From NCBI GenBank assembly GCA_000697335.1, contig JNEM01012962.1, forward strand, positions 1 to 16,997: a stretch of 16,997 bases of DNA, in the 5' to 3' direction. Below, piece by piece: positions 1-11,302 of this stretch. The position numbers and the translations under genes were made by a program. Origin of the DNA: Conidiobolus incongruus B7586. Its lineage: Eukaryota > Entomophthoromycota > Entomophthoromycetes > Entomophthorales > Conidiobolaceae. Below the pieces are notes generated by a model, which saw only the letters and a program-made list of their open reading frames with translations, did not search any database and was not told where the DNA came from. Positions within the stretch are counted from its first letter, which is position 1. Every line of letters begins with the position of its first letter.

Positions 1-1250
1 AGTCTTGCTTTTGATTTTTTTTTAGATTTTACTAATTAACTTATATTTTAAATCAAGTTTAATATTAATAATATTAAAATTAAATAAAAATATTAATATA
101 TAATTTATAAATATTGATACTCTCTTTTATTATTAATATCTTTTTATTATACTTTTAATAATAAAAAATAATTCTTTTTATTAAAAACTAAAGCTTGTTA
201 TTTTATCAACTAATCTAATTTATTTATAAGAAATTTATTTTTTATAAGCATATTTTTAATTTTTTAAAACATTTATAATTACCCAAGTTATAATCTAGTG
301 AATATATTACATTTAATAGTTTTTATTAAAATTTTTTATATTGAAAATCTTTTACAAGTTTAATTATATATATCTTATAAATATTATATAAAATAATAGG
401 TATATTTAATTTATTATAAGAATACCAATTAAAAATAATTTTATTTAAAAAAATATAAAATTTAATAATGATTAATTTACCTTTAAAATTTAATTAAGGA
501 AATAATATATTATTAAATTTTATTACAATAATTAATATTCATTTATTAAAATTTGAAGAAAGGATTATTTTAACTTAATATTTTATTTTGTGCTTAAATA
601 AAAGATTATATATAAAAAAATTAAAATTGATTGAATTTTATAATTTATTATAAACTTTTGCTTTAAGTTATATCTTGATAAAGCTTGTTTAATTATAGCT
701 ATTTTTGTTTTTTTTTCTGAGCTTTTATTAAAATATAAAATATTTATCTGATTTTTTTATTAATTAATTTAAGTTTATACTTTAACATATATAATATATT
801 TATGTAATTAATATTAAATTACTTAAATAATTTTGTAACTGAAATAAAAAGGTGATTTTTAATATATTTTCTTATATATTAATTAGTAAAAATAATAATA
901 ATAGTAATTAATCTTTTAAATTTAAATAAATTTTAAATAAATTTTAAATAATATCCTGTTTAACTAAAAATACCAAATTTAACAATAAATGGTAGTTTTA
1001 AAAAACATTATCTTTATAAATTATTTATATATCTTAAATTATTTCAAAAGGTTTATGGTTGAGTTTTAATAATATTAAATTAAAAAACTATTGATAATCG
1101 CTATTTAGTTTAAACATAATTAAATTTAACCTCAAATTTTTAATTAAAAATATATTAATGAGAAAATAATTATAAATAATATATATATATAGCTTAAAAA
1201 TATTAATTCTCTTATATATTCTTTATTTAATTAATTTTTCAAAATTAGCA
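1..1250. other. Extremely AT-rich gene-free segment
   Basis: Hand counts of seven sample lines here give about 2 to 10 G+C per 60 bases (roughly 10%). Lines just after position 1320 have 14-17 per 60, and other spacers in the window are near 20-25%. No open frame of useful length is visible on either strand. The stretch consists of A/T runs, TTAA-rich words, a short AT run at 1179-1190, and a small tandem of an 11-base A/T unit around 923-950. It could be a heavily decayed repeat, an AT-rich isochore-like block, or a former element eroded by C-to-T mutation. The sequence does not decide between these. Confidence 0.6.
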
Positions 1251-1853
1251 ATATGTTTGAAAAATCAAAAATTAAAAAATTTGCCATTTCTTATTTTCTG
1301 AACTAATATTATTGATCACACTATGGATTGTACTTGTCTATTTAAATAAAAGACATATATAAGCATTTCCACAGGTGATTGTCATAATAAGTTCAAGACA
1401 ATTACATTGCACTAAGCTTAATTGATTTTTTATTCTTTATAATTGTTATTCAATTATTTCATAAATTTCAAATGGGACAATAAAATTTTTACTAATAATT
1501 TAAAATTATCATATCTTTTTTTTCAATAAACTATATTTGTAGAACATGAAAACATTATATTAAAATCAAATAAAAAGATATTAAATTCAATCTGAGTTTA
1601 AAGATATATTACTTTACTTGTTTATTAAATCCAAATGGAAGGGTAATAATGATTGTTATGAAAATTTTAATATTAGATAATTTAGAGTTGGAGTATTATT
1701 GAATATTGAGAATATATCAAAATAATTATAAATAAATTTCAAGTATTGAATTTGTAAAATTAGAATATTATCTAAAGGGATAAATACAAATGAATAGAGT
1801 ATTTTGATTGAATAATTGATTTAGTAGTTTATCAAATAAATAAATAATATATT
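1251..1853. other. Spacer downstream of the PPR gene
   Basis: This non-coding stretch has the composition of ordinary spacer in this window. It lies downstream of the PPR gene's stop codon on the minus strand, so its right part probably holds that gene's 3' untranslated region. I see no open frame, RNA gene or repeat worth naming. Confidence 0.5.
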
Positions 1854-3548
1854 TTACGCTTGTTGGGTGTGTTTTTTGATTTCAATAGCTTGTATCTCGG
1901 CATCATAATGCTTAAAGTTACTTCGATTGGAATGACTAAATCCTGACCAACCTGCCTCCATGAGCATTTCAACGAGATGAGGTTCTAATGTGCCAAGGTG
2001 TTTTGGATTGCTGGATTCCATTAACCATCTTACCCCAACTTCAATTTCGTTGCAAGTAACACAAGCTTTGATCAAACTAGTCCAAACTCCAATAGTAATG
2101 TTCACTTGGGATCTAAGTAAAATTTCGTACAATTCTTGAACCTTAGGAAATGAGTGCATAGTACCATATGCTCTAATCAAATGATGGATTGGCTCAATCT
2201 TGATTGGGAGATCTGGACGGCTCAAGTATTCCTGAGCGAGTTGGTCTACTTTCGAGATTTCGCCAAATGCAGCGTATGCGCGAATCAGGTGAATATAAGT
2301 GGGGATCCCAGGCTTGATACCACGTTCAATCACTAGCTCATGGTACCATCTTTCAATTGCTTCCAATTCGCCCGATGACCCAAATCCATCAAAGATGTGA
2401 CTTAGAGTGACCCGATTTGGCTCTACATTGTAATGTTTTTTATAGTGTGATAGAAGTGAGTGTAAGGAACTTGTATCACCAATTTGAAATAGGTTTTTAA
2501 TCTGCATATTCATTACGAATACATTTGGTCTCACGTTTAATTTATTGATCATGTGATCTAATAAGGCTTTAGACTCTTCGTACATACCTCTACTTTGCAA
2601 ACAATCGGAAGCTATTGAAAAGAACTCAATATTAAGTATCTTCTTTTTTATAAATTGTAATTCAATAAACTCATTTAATTTACGTAAAAATGTATCCGGA
2701 CTACTATAGCACCTGTGAAATCCAATGACAATGACTGATGGATCAGGATTAAGAGCAAGTTTCTGACCGAATTGAAAAAGCTGAAATATAGGTTTCATAG
2801 TAACAGATTGTGTTTTACTACGTACCATTAAAATGGAGTTTAGTAGCTTGTCATTCAGAGGCACAGATTTCCAATCCCATGATTTCATTAGTTTGTTCAA
2901 TTTATGAAAATTGCCTGGAACTTTCATTCTATCTAGTGTGCTGATATTATCTGGATAATGACACTGGACAATACAATTTAGAGCAATCTCTAATCTAGTG
3001 AGGTTGGATTGCTTCCCCCAGCCTTCAAATATCATTTCCCAATCTTGGATAGTAAATACATCGCAGGAGCCCTTATTTCTTTGGATTGTATCATCCACTA
3101 GCCAATCCAAATACTCACTAGCCCAGTTTGGCTTCAATGGTTTTGGCTTTTTATGGTTTTGATCAAGATGCTTAATTTCAGGCGGAAGTGCTTTAATTGA
3201 TTTAACAATTAATTTGATTAATTGACTTCGATCATCAGGCTCAACAAGATGGTATAACTCTTGGCAGCATTGCTTATATAATTTCACACTGATATCCATA
3301 TGTTGCAATAATATACTTTTGCGAAGTAACTCAATAAGTTGTGGATTTGAAGTTGAAGCTAATTCCATATTTTGATTTATTATACCTTCTGGCGTTTTTA
3401 TTGATATATTTATGCCATTTTCAAGAAAGTTTTTGGAATTTAGGGAGTAATTTTTGATATAATATGAGAATGGTGAGAGAATTACTAATGCTCTACATCT
3501 AGTATTTAATAAAGGCGTTATTGATTTTAATGTCAATTTTGAATTCAT
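1854..3548 (-). CDS. Pentatricopeptide repeat protein, probably mitochondrial
   Basis: Intronless 564-codon frame. The C-terminal half holds helical repeats of about 35 residues with PPR spacing, roughly at residues 306-340, 342-377, 378-412, 413-448, 450-484 and 485-519. Typical wording recurs, such as 'IKPGIPTYIHLIRAYAAFGE' (411-430) and 'VEPNRVTLSHIFDGFGSSGE' (375-394). PPR proteins bind single-stranded organelle RNA and guide its processing, stability or translation. The first ~42 residues contain K/R and many S/T but no acidic residue, as expected of a mitochondrial presequence. The N-terminal half (about 60-300) is helical-looking without clear repeats. The start is the first ATG of the frame, and the upstream AT-rich region has no in-frame coding appearance. 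It is divergently transcribed from the pICln gene across 248 bases. The RNA target cannot be read from the sequence. Family membership is secure; the exact orthologue is not known. Confidence 0.87.
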   Translation of the reverse strand: MNSKLTLKSITPLLNTRCRALVILSPFSYYIKNYSLNSKNFLENGINISIKTPEGIINQNMELASTSNPQLIELLRKSILLQHMDISVKLYKQCCQELYHLVEPDDRSQLIKLIVKSIKALPPEIKHLDQNHKKPKPLKPNWASEYLDWLVDDTIQRNKGSCDVFTIQDWEMIFEGWGKQSNLTRLEIALNCIVQCHYPDNISTLDRMKVPGNFHKLNKLMKSWDWKSVPLNDKLLNSILMVRSKTQSVTMKPIFQLFQFGQKLALNPDPSVIVIGFHRCYSSPDTFLRKLNEFIELQFIKKKILNIEFFSIASDCLQSRGMYEESKALLDHMINKLNVRPNVFVMNMQIKNLFQIGDTSSLHSLLSHYKKHYNVEPNRVTLSHIFDGFGSSGELEAIERWYHELVIERGIKPGIPTYIHLIRAYAAFGEISKVDQLAQEYLSRPDLPIKIEPIHHLIRAYGTMHSFPKVQELYEILLRSQVNITIGVWTSLIKACVTCNEIEVGVRWLMESSNPKHLGTLEPHLVEMLMEAGWSGFSHSNRSNFKHYDAEIQAIEIKKHTQQA

Positions 3549-3796
3549 TTTTTTTGAATATTATAACTCATATAAAATTATTTTTAACATTGATTACTCA
3601 TATTAATTAATTATCAAATGTTGTATTTCTAAACAATTAAAGTTACTTTATTAATAAATTAATAAAAATAAAAAAATTATGGGTTGATACATTTTTTATC
3701 CCATACATTTTTTCAATAAAACTATTCTATAAATATATCATATTGAAAAGAGTACCTGTAAAACTAGATATTCAACACATAAATAATCTATAAATA
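3549..3796. promoter_or_regulatory. Shared divergent promoter region, PPR gene / pICln gene
   Basis: These 248 bases separate two start codons facing away from each other, so both promoters must lie here or overlap the genes. On the plus strand a TATAAATA string at 3728-3735 lies about 69 bases before the pICln ATG, the same spacing as the HPD TATA box. On the minus strand there is only AT-rich sequence without a clear TATA word. The role is inferred from position. Confidence 0.5.
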
Positions 3797-4485
3797 ATGG
3801 CCATTAACATTATAAGAGAATTTGATACTTCCCAAACTAATGACCCTTCCTTTAAATTAATTCAAAATAATTCCACTATCAAAGTTATTCCAGAAAATCA
3901 ACAATACCAATTTGGTATTGGTACCATTTATGTCAATGAAAAGTAAATATTTAAATGTTATAATATTTCTTTTATTATTAATTTTATTTGTAGTTTCTTC
4001 GGGTTTTTTGATCATGAAAACAAAATAGGCTTTTCTACTTCATACCCAAATATTATCCTTCATGCAATCAATCGCGAAGGTGACCAACCTAGCGTTTATA
4101 TTCAGCTATTAGACGGCTTTTCATCTGAAGAACGCGATGATGATGACGAAGATGAATCTATTAACGAAATTTTATGCTATCCCGGTCAAGATACTAACGG
4201 TAATTGATTTTGAATTTTAATATATTTCAACTTCCTTAATTATTTTCGATAGTTGATGAATTATATAATGCCATCTGTCATTGTCAAACTCTTCACCCTG
4301 ATGCTGACGATGAAGAAGGCAATGAATATGAAGGATCCAATAACCAACACCAATTAGATTTATTTGAACAAGCTTTAGCTAATGGTATGGGTGCCGATTT
4401 TGATCCCAATACTGATTTACCTCAAACTGAGACGAACGAAGGTGAGAATATTAATAATAATGAAGGGCGTTTTGAAAATGCCTAA
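3797..4485 (+). CDS. Methylosome subunit pICln (spliced, 3 exons)
   Basis: Exons at 3797-3942, 3994-4199 and 4253-4485 join to 194 codons; the introns are 51 and 53 nt (GT..AG). The product matches the pICln/Lot5 family. It has a PH-like N-terminal half with 'FGIGTIYV' (39-46), 'GFSTSYPNIILHAINREG' (61-78) and 'VYIQLL' (83-88). An acidic loop follows at 94-103, then the family hallmark 'LYNAICHCQTLHPDADDE' (121-138) and an acidic, Asn-rich tail. pICln delivers Sm proteins to PRMT5 for arginine dimethylation and holds them before snRNP assembly, mainly in the cytoplasm. Its length is slightly below the animal protein (about 237 residues). The ATG is the first in frame, shortly after a TATA-like word. 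The next gene, at 4958-5260, converges on it. The splice sites were inferred by eye from frame continuity and family similarity. Confidence 0.88.
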
Positions 4486-4957
4486 TTTGATTAAACATGC
4501 TACTCTAAAATTTTCATAAATATTCAATTATTCTTTGGTTAGCTACTTATTTTATTAATACTTATTTCTTAGGGACAAATTATCACCATAGAAGATATCA
4601 ACCATATTAAATAGTTAATATTTAAGTAGATCCATTGATATTTAATTTTAATTAATATCCAATGTATTTTACTATTAGTTTATTCATTGTTATCTATACT
4701 AATAGCTTATTAATCTGTGATAATCAGTTCTGCTATTATATATTATCACCTTATAAATTAGACCTATTTTAGCAATTCTATTAAATGCAATGTATGCTGG
4801 ATAATTCTTTTATTTTTCTTCTAACTGTGAATCTGTTTTTTTTTTCATTTTATAAATGCAATCTTCTTTGGTTTCTAATATTTGGTTTATATATTACTTT
4901 GTTAAAATGATATGATCAGAAAAGAGCAAAAACTATTAAAGCAATACACATACTAAT
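4486..4957. other. Convergent 3' spacer
   Basis: This is 472 bases of AT-rich sequence between the pICln stop codon and the stop codon of the minus-strand 100-aa gene. It must contain both 3' untranslated ends. I see no open frame, hairpin terminator or RNA gene in it. Confidence 0.5.
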
Positions 4958-5260
4958 TCATGTGTGTAAATCATCACCCTTGACATTATCATATTCTTTG
5001 TAGTTTTGCTTTATAATCAACCCTTCTTGTTCTAATGATTTAATAAATTTCTGGCTTGGGAAATGTGATAAATTGAAATTTGCGTGACGATGCTTCTTCA
5101 TTATTTTCGAATGATACTTTAAAAATTTGAAATAATGTTCAATAAAGTCAATAGATTCACCATTGATTAAATCACCATATCCTTCAAATTCTTCTTTGGG
5201 CTCTGGGCCTTTTTTTGATAATGCTGATGCTAACCGTTTTGCTTTCTTAGTTCGTGGCAT
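4958..5260 (-). CDS. Small basic protein of unknown function (100 aa)
   Basis: Open frame of 100 codons with no visible intron and more G/C than its flanks. The N-terminus 'MPRTKKAKRLASALSKKG' is strongly basic and resembles a nuclear or nucleolar localisation segment. A short acidic patch (22-30) follows, then an aromatic and basic helical stretch (36-60: IDFIEHYFKFLKYH..KKHRH), and then 'FPSQKFIKSLEQEG' (67-80). The order basic head, F/Y-rich helix, R-x-A-x-F, then a final 'x-L-x-x-G' helix faintly recalls the C-terminal domain of ribosome-assembly protein Rsa3. This is a weak resemblance by eye, not an assignment. The gene converges with pICln and is divergent from bS18m across about 300 bases. 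Its place in a tight gene block and its ordered composition argue for a real gene. The start is the only ATG in the N-terminal part. Confidence 0.6.
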   Translation of the reverse strand: MPRTKKAKRLASALSKKGPEPKEEFEGYGDLINGESIDFIEHYFKFLKYHSKIMKKHRHANFNLSHFPSQKFIKSLEQEGLIIKQNYKEYDNVKGDDLHT

Positions 5261-5563
5261 TTTTAATAATAGCTTTGGTAACTTAATATAAAACTTATTT
5301 TTCTTTACATCACATGTAAAAAAATGACGATATATGGTGCTAATTTTTATTGCAGGCGACTTTATTTTTAGTTATTGTACTAATCTACTGATGAATAGCC
5401 AGTATGATATATAAATTATTTGTATTACATTTAATAAATGGAAAAACTACATCTGACTATCCCATAACTTTAAATTAACAATAAATCAAATTTAACCTTT
5501 TGATTCTTGTGTAAATAATAACATTTAAAAAAATAACAAAAACAGATAAGTTTATAATTCACA
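5261..5563. promoter_or_regulatory. Shared divergent promoter region, 100-aa gene / bS18m gene
   Basis: These 303 bases lie between two outward-facing start codons. They should carry both promoters and 5' leaders. No strong TATA word stands at the usual ~70-base distance from the bS18m ATG; a weak TATA-like string lies on the minus strand around 5281-5293. The function is inferred from gene orientation only. Confidence 0.4.
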
Positions 5564-6315
5564 ATGAACGCTTTAAGAAACATTACCTTTGTCAATACTA
5601 TTGTTAAAAAGTCCACTGCTAAAGCTCTTTCGGTTAGCTCATTTTCCACTACCTCTGTCAAATTGTATCAAAACGACGATGGTATAAATTAATTAAATTA
5701 AATTAAAAAGATGGTTAATTAACTAGTATTGATTAGATGACGATTCTTTTGCCCTTTCTAGAAAATTCGATAAATCTGAGGTATTTATTCAAAAATATAA
5801 TTTACTACTCTGGATTTAAAATCAATTTATTAATTTATTTAGACCTATCAACCACACGATTTAGATGAAGAAAACTATATTCGCTACTTAAAACAGCAAG
5901 CTTTCAAACCTAAAGAAGATTTTTTTCAAAACGCCGGTATTGATCCTCTCAAGCATTATAAGGTAATAATAAATAATATTTTTTTAATCAATTTCTTCTC
6001 ATTAATTAAAACAACAATTTAGAATGTTAATTTTTTAAGCCGTTATATTAATCAAATGGGTATGATTAAGCCCAGAAGCCAAACTGGTAATTTTTAAAAA
6101 AACCAAAATAATTTTTTCAAAAATTATTAATTTTTAATTTTAGGTTTAAGTGCAGAGAACCAAAAGAGAGTTACGAAGGCTATTAAAAGAGCTAGAGCTT
6201 TTGGTAAATCAGTTTTATTGATTTGATTTAGTTAATATTTTACTAATTCGTTTATATAGGTTTGATTCCTACTACCTATAAACCTGGTTTCGGTGCCATC
6301 AGTACCAGAAATTAA
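5564..6315 (+). CDS. Mitochondrial small-subunit ribosomal protein bS18m (6 exons)
   Basis: Exons at 5564-5681, 5737-5780, 5843-5962, 6023-6086, 6144-6203 and 6260-6315 join without a stop to 153 codons. The five introns are 55, 62, 60, 57 and 56 nt. Residues ~92-142 are a clear bacterial-type S18 core: 'HYKNVNFLSRYINQMGMIKP' (92-111), then 'TGLSAENQKRVTKAIKRARA' (115-134), then 'FGLIPTTYK'. E. coli S18 has the same order (YK..L..YI...GKI.P...TG....Q..L..AIKRAR...L.P). The first ~36 residues are rich in S, T, K and R without any acidic residue and include SSFSTTS, a typical mitochondrial targeting and cleavage region, so the product should act in the mitochondrial ribosome (yeast name Rsm18). 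Residues 38-94 are a lineage-specific linker starting with an Asp run. Three introns interrupt the conserved core or its edge, and each junction restores it exactly, which supports the splice calls. Confidence 0.92.
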
Positions 6316-9209
6316 AAATAAATATAAATAATATTTAATTTCATAGATTAAACATAAGCATAAATTTAGATAACATTTATACCAAACATTTATTGCTTTT
6401 AAATTATAATGTCTCGATATTTTTGATTTAAAATATTACAACGATCATTTAACTGGAGTCAAGTTTTTTTTGAATTAGTATTCGATAAAATAATATAAAG
6501 TTTATATTCATGAGACACGGCAAATATAACTAAGTTTATTAATTAGGCTATTCATTTCTCATTCTATTTTTTTATCTTTATTGAAATTAGTTTCAACCTT
6601 GATCAATTTATATTTCGAATTAATTTGAAAAAAAACTCTTCTAATTTTAGATGAAATTACAAGTGATTTGGATTTTGAGATTATTGTGTAAAGTAATATG
6701 TATTCTATGACTTTATATATAATTATCTAGGATAAGATAATCTTATATAATTATTATACATCATGTAAAATATATTTATATTTGACAAAGATTTCTTTCT
6801 AATTTAACATGCAATTAAATTGAAAATCAAACACTTAGTTATTAATATTTTTATTTTAAAACTTGTTTAAAATTATTTAGTAATAAAAGGTATAAATGGT
6901 ATGTAATATTTCAAATATATAGTTTAATTTAAAAATAAATTTTGTATCTGATAGTGATTGTATTATTTTATTATTAATTAACATTTTTTCAAATTTTTCA
7001 AATAAAAAAGCTTGATCTTTTTGTAGTCAATTACTTGGTGTTTTAAGTTTTCAATATACTATGTTAAAATTTCAACCAATTTATATTAACTATCCTTGTA
7101 AATTCTGATATTGATTAATTTAATAATATGATAATTATTCAATGACCAATAGCACTATTTTGCACTTTATCAAATACAAAATAGCATTTTATCACAATTA
7201 AATACAATTTAAAAATGTTAAATTCCACTTTTTGATGTATTTATAGTTAGCAATTTTATCGGCTTTCCAAGTATCAATATAAATTTAAAATCAAATCGTA
7301 ATTAGTCTTGGGTTAAATTTTCTTTTATATATTATATTTTGAAAATCAACGCCGATACAAATATTTTATGATTCATCTACTTCCTGAACTTCAAAATTTA
7401 CTATACTAATCATGATTATTCCTCTCGACTATAAAATATATATTTGCAATAAAAATATGTTTTTTTTATTTTCTAATCAATATATCTATTCAAGTATTGT
7501 TTGAAATAATTTAAACTACTAAATAAACTATTCTTTAATCTATTACATATATCTATGGATACGTTAATCATATATTACTCTTAGTGAGATTAAACTATAA
7601 TATTTTCGGGCTATCTTATTATATAGGTTGATAATCCACTTATTTTTTTAATTCGAAATATGTATTAATGAATCAAAGTTTGATTCCTTGTTTTGGAAAT
7701 AACTCATATTAATATATAATCATACTAACATGTGCATAGTATTCATAAAGATAAATATCGATAAAAAGAGAAATTAATTATATTTCTTTCATAGCGGATA
7801 GATTATTTGATTATTAGTTTTATATCCATTATATATTATATTTTACTATAAAACTATTGAAATTAAAAAAATCAATAACATTTAATTACAAACTCTGCAA
7901 TGATGTTTTCTGATATAATAAAATTAGAACATGATATTCAATTGATATATGCATTGTTATTTAATGAAATTGAGTTTTAATTTGAATTTAGTAATTTGTT
8001 TATACATCTTGTAATTTTAAAATTTGCCAATGTGAGATTAATAATAATAATTTTGATTCATCAAGAGAATGTCAGCATGATAAAATAGCAGTTATCTTTC
8101 AATTTATGTTATATAATATAATAATGACTTAACACCATCTAAATTTCATACGATTTCACAATAATATTATCAAATATTTTGAATATGACTAACATTAAAA
8201 TAGCAAAGAGCTGGATATTATCTTTCTATACTTACAAAAGTTATCCAGCTTGAATTAATTTAGTGTTTAAATGTTATCCTCAAATGTATTCAAAAATCTA
8301 TGTTTATAAAGATATTATTACCTGTATTATTGATGACAATACTATAAAATTTTCGGAATTGATTAAAAAACTAATTAATAAAAGCAATAAACACGTGATA
8401 TAAACCATTGAATCAACTTTGCGTAAGATCTATTTTTAAGAAAATTTCCATATCTATCTGTATTTTTTCTCTTTTCTCAGTTTAAAATCTGTTTTAAAAA
8501 CGAACAATATAGTAACACAAAAATTCAATTGCTATCAATAAGTTTAAAAAATTTTTGATAATCCGTTTACTAATATTACTACAATATATCTGATTTATTA
8601 TTGTATTATGTACATTAGAAATAAAAGTAAATTTCTTAAACTCCTATCTCTACACTTAACCATTCAATAATAAATAACTAGTGATAATAAAATTACGGGT
8701 TTTCATTATCAAAAAAATTTTGATTTGCCCAAAATAAAATCAAATTAATCCAAAAGATTTGATGAAACTAATTTTATGTGAAATTGAAATTATCCTTCAA
8801 TTCAAAATTCAGTTCTCTGGGGCGACTTTACGAACTTCTGTGTTTGGTAATAATTCAAATAGTAGATATCGAATTTTATATAGATTTTGTTAATAAAATA
8901 AATTGATAAAAGGAATATATATTATATTTATTAAATATTATTGTTTTATTAAGATTATACAACCCTAACTATAATCTTTTATGATCTTTTGCAATGAGAA
9001 TTTTATAAGATAACTATTAAAAAATATTTTCAGTGTATCCATAAACCAAATATAACAGAAATTTGATTTTATCAAAATCGATCATTCGATTATATCATAT
9101 TTGGCTAAAACCATTTTCAATTAAAATTAATAATGGCGAATTCGTTGAATAAATAAATTTAATTTTGATAAAAAGGCTACAAAATCTAAATTAGGTGCAG
9201 AGTACATAG

Positions 9210-9461
9210 AAAGGTGATCATGAGGGCCGACTTCAAATTTACACAAAATTTCCCTCATTTCACATAACTGATCAATCAGGAATCAATTGGCCAATTTCAA
9301 GCCAATCAAAGAGGTTCAAATGCTCCACTACTAATTCACATAATCGATTGATAAGATTATTTCATCTAAGATATACCGGGAGTCTATTCAATCTATACAT
9401 TCGGATAATGTCATTCACTAAAACTCAGAACACTCTTAAAAATATGATAAATTTTCAAGCC
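9210..9461 (+). other. 84-codon open stretch without a usable start codon
   Basis: A frame bounded by TAG (9207-9209) and TAA (9462-9464) stays open for 84 codons in otherwise stop-dense spacer. Local G/C is visibly higher than in the flanks. The translation includes 'DQSGINWPISSQSKRFKCST' and 'LIRLFHLRYTGSLFNLYIRI'; I recognise no family. The only in-frame ATGs are near the 3' end. The bounding TAG could serve as a splice acceptor, but no convincing upstream exon with a donor was found. It may be an exon of an unseen gene, a decayed coding fragment, or a chance open frame in a regulatory region. Confidence 0.25.
9285..9307. promoter_or_regulatory. CCAAT-box pair with 12-bp palindrome
   Basis: AATTGGCCAATT at 9285-9296 is a perfect palindrome that presents a CCAAT box on each strand, and a further CCAAT lies at 9302-9306. 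Clustered CCAAT boxes are bound by the Hap2/3/5 (NF-Y) complex in fungi. The site is about 850 bases upstream of the HPD start, far for a fungal promoter, so its function is uncertain. Confidence 0.2.
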
Positions 9462-10049
9462 TAATTTTGAACAATTTTATAATAAGAACTTGAATTATTT
9501 ATAGTGTATTTTTCTTAATTTCCAAATGAATTTTACCATTTATGTTTATGATTGAATATTTGACAATTAATTGGTAGCATGATATTGATGTCCAAGAATT
9601 TGAATTAGCTTTCTATTACATTAAAATCTTGATGTTTTCAACATTATGTTGATTCAATAATTGAATATGCTCTTTTATATTCGTTGTTTATATCTCACTA
9701 TAATTTTTATTGTGAATAAGCAGCTTAATAGCTCTATTTTGACACGTCGCTTTTTCAATTGAACAAGTATCGGCAATTCTTTTATCAAAGATCCGAAATA
9801 AAATATTATTATTTCACTTGAGTTTAGTTAACAGTCAATAAATTCAGAATTATATCAATCATTGCTACAAGATTGATCATAACATACAATGTGATATATA
9901 GTTGTATTATATAAACTACAGTAAAATAAATTATGTTCCAAAATATGCATGATATCATTTATTTGTTGATGCTATTTGATTAATCTGAAATCAAATGTTG
10001 ATTTGATTTGGTTGAATTTGACTGGTGGTAAATTGTTGTGTAATTCGAT

Positions 10050-10089
10050 CCTAAATTAGGTTAATTTCCACCTTTGGAGGGTATATAAG
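10050..10089 (+). promoter_or_regulatory. HPD core promoter with TATA box
   Basis: TATATAAG at 10082-10089 lies 72 bases before the HPD ATG and is set in a GC-flanked context (GGG before, AGC after). It is the clearest TATA box in the window. About 20 bases upstream, CCTAA-A-TTAGG (10050-10060) is an interrupted palindrome that could bind a dimeric factor. Transcription should start about 30 bases after the TATA box, near 10112-10120. Confidence 0.7.
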
Positions 10090-10150
10090 AGCATAAAGGA
10101 ATGAATTGATTCCTCAACTTGTTTCAATATTGTATATCAGAATAGAATAA

Positions 10151-11302
<1,152 letters not shown>

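Larger units (their letters stand above)
6316..10081. other. Long gene-poor spacer (about 3.8 kb)
   Basis: AT-rich DNA with stops in all frames, apart from one 84-codon open stretch at 9210-9461 (listed separately) and a 43-codon ATG frame at 8762-8893 without recognisable content. Small pockets of higher G/C occur near 8815-8850, 9190-9420 and 9740-9790. No tRNA-like pair of A and B boxes, terminal repeat or recognisable transposon coding sequence was seen. It includes the distal upstream region of HPD. A spacer this long is surprising beside the tight four-gene block to its left. Confidence 0.5.

Noticed and set aside
1-1250. Mitochondrial DNA insertion as explanation of the AT-rich left edge
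   Set aside because: No mitochondrial gene, tRNA or rRNA word was recognised, and the composition is more extreme than usual fungal mitochondrial DNA.
2154-2336. 60-codon plus-strand frame inside the PPR gene
   Set aside because: It is opposite conserved PPR repeats, with no promoter or family resemblance; it is a shadow frame.
5470-5661. 63-codon minus-strand frame over bS18m exon 1
   Set aside because: It overlaps the bS18m presequence exon and its AT-rich leader, and its translation is low-complexity F/L/K/I-rich. It is a shadow frame.
8762-8893. 43-codon ATG frame in the spacer
   Set aside because: Short, no recognisable family, ordinary for chance in a 3.8-kb spacer; only a slight G/C rise near 8815-8850.
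9240-9330. tRNA-like B-box word GGTTCAAAT at 9313-9321
   Set aside because: No matching A box at the right distance, no acceptor or anticodon stem pairing, and no T-run terminator in position.
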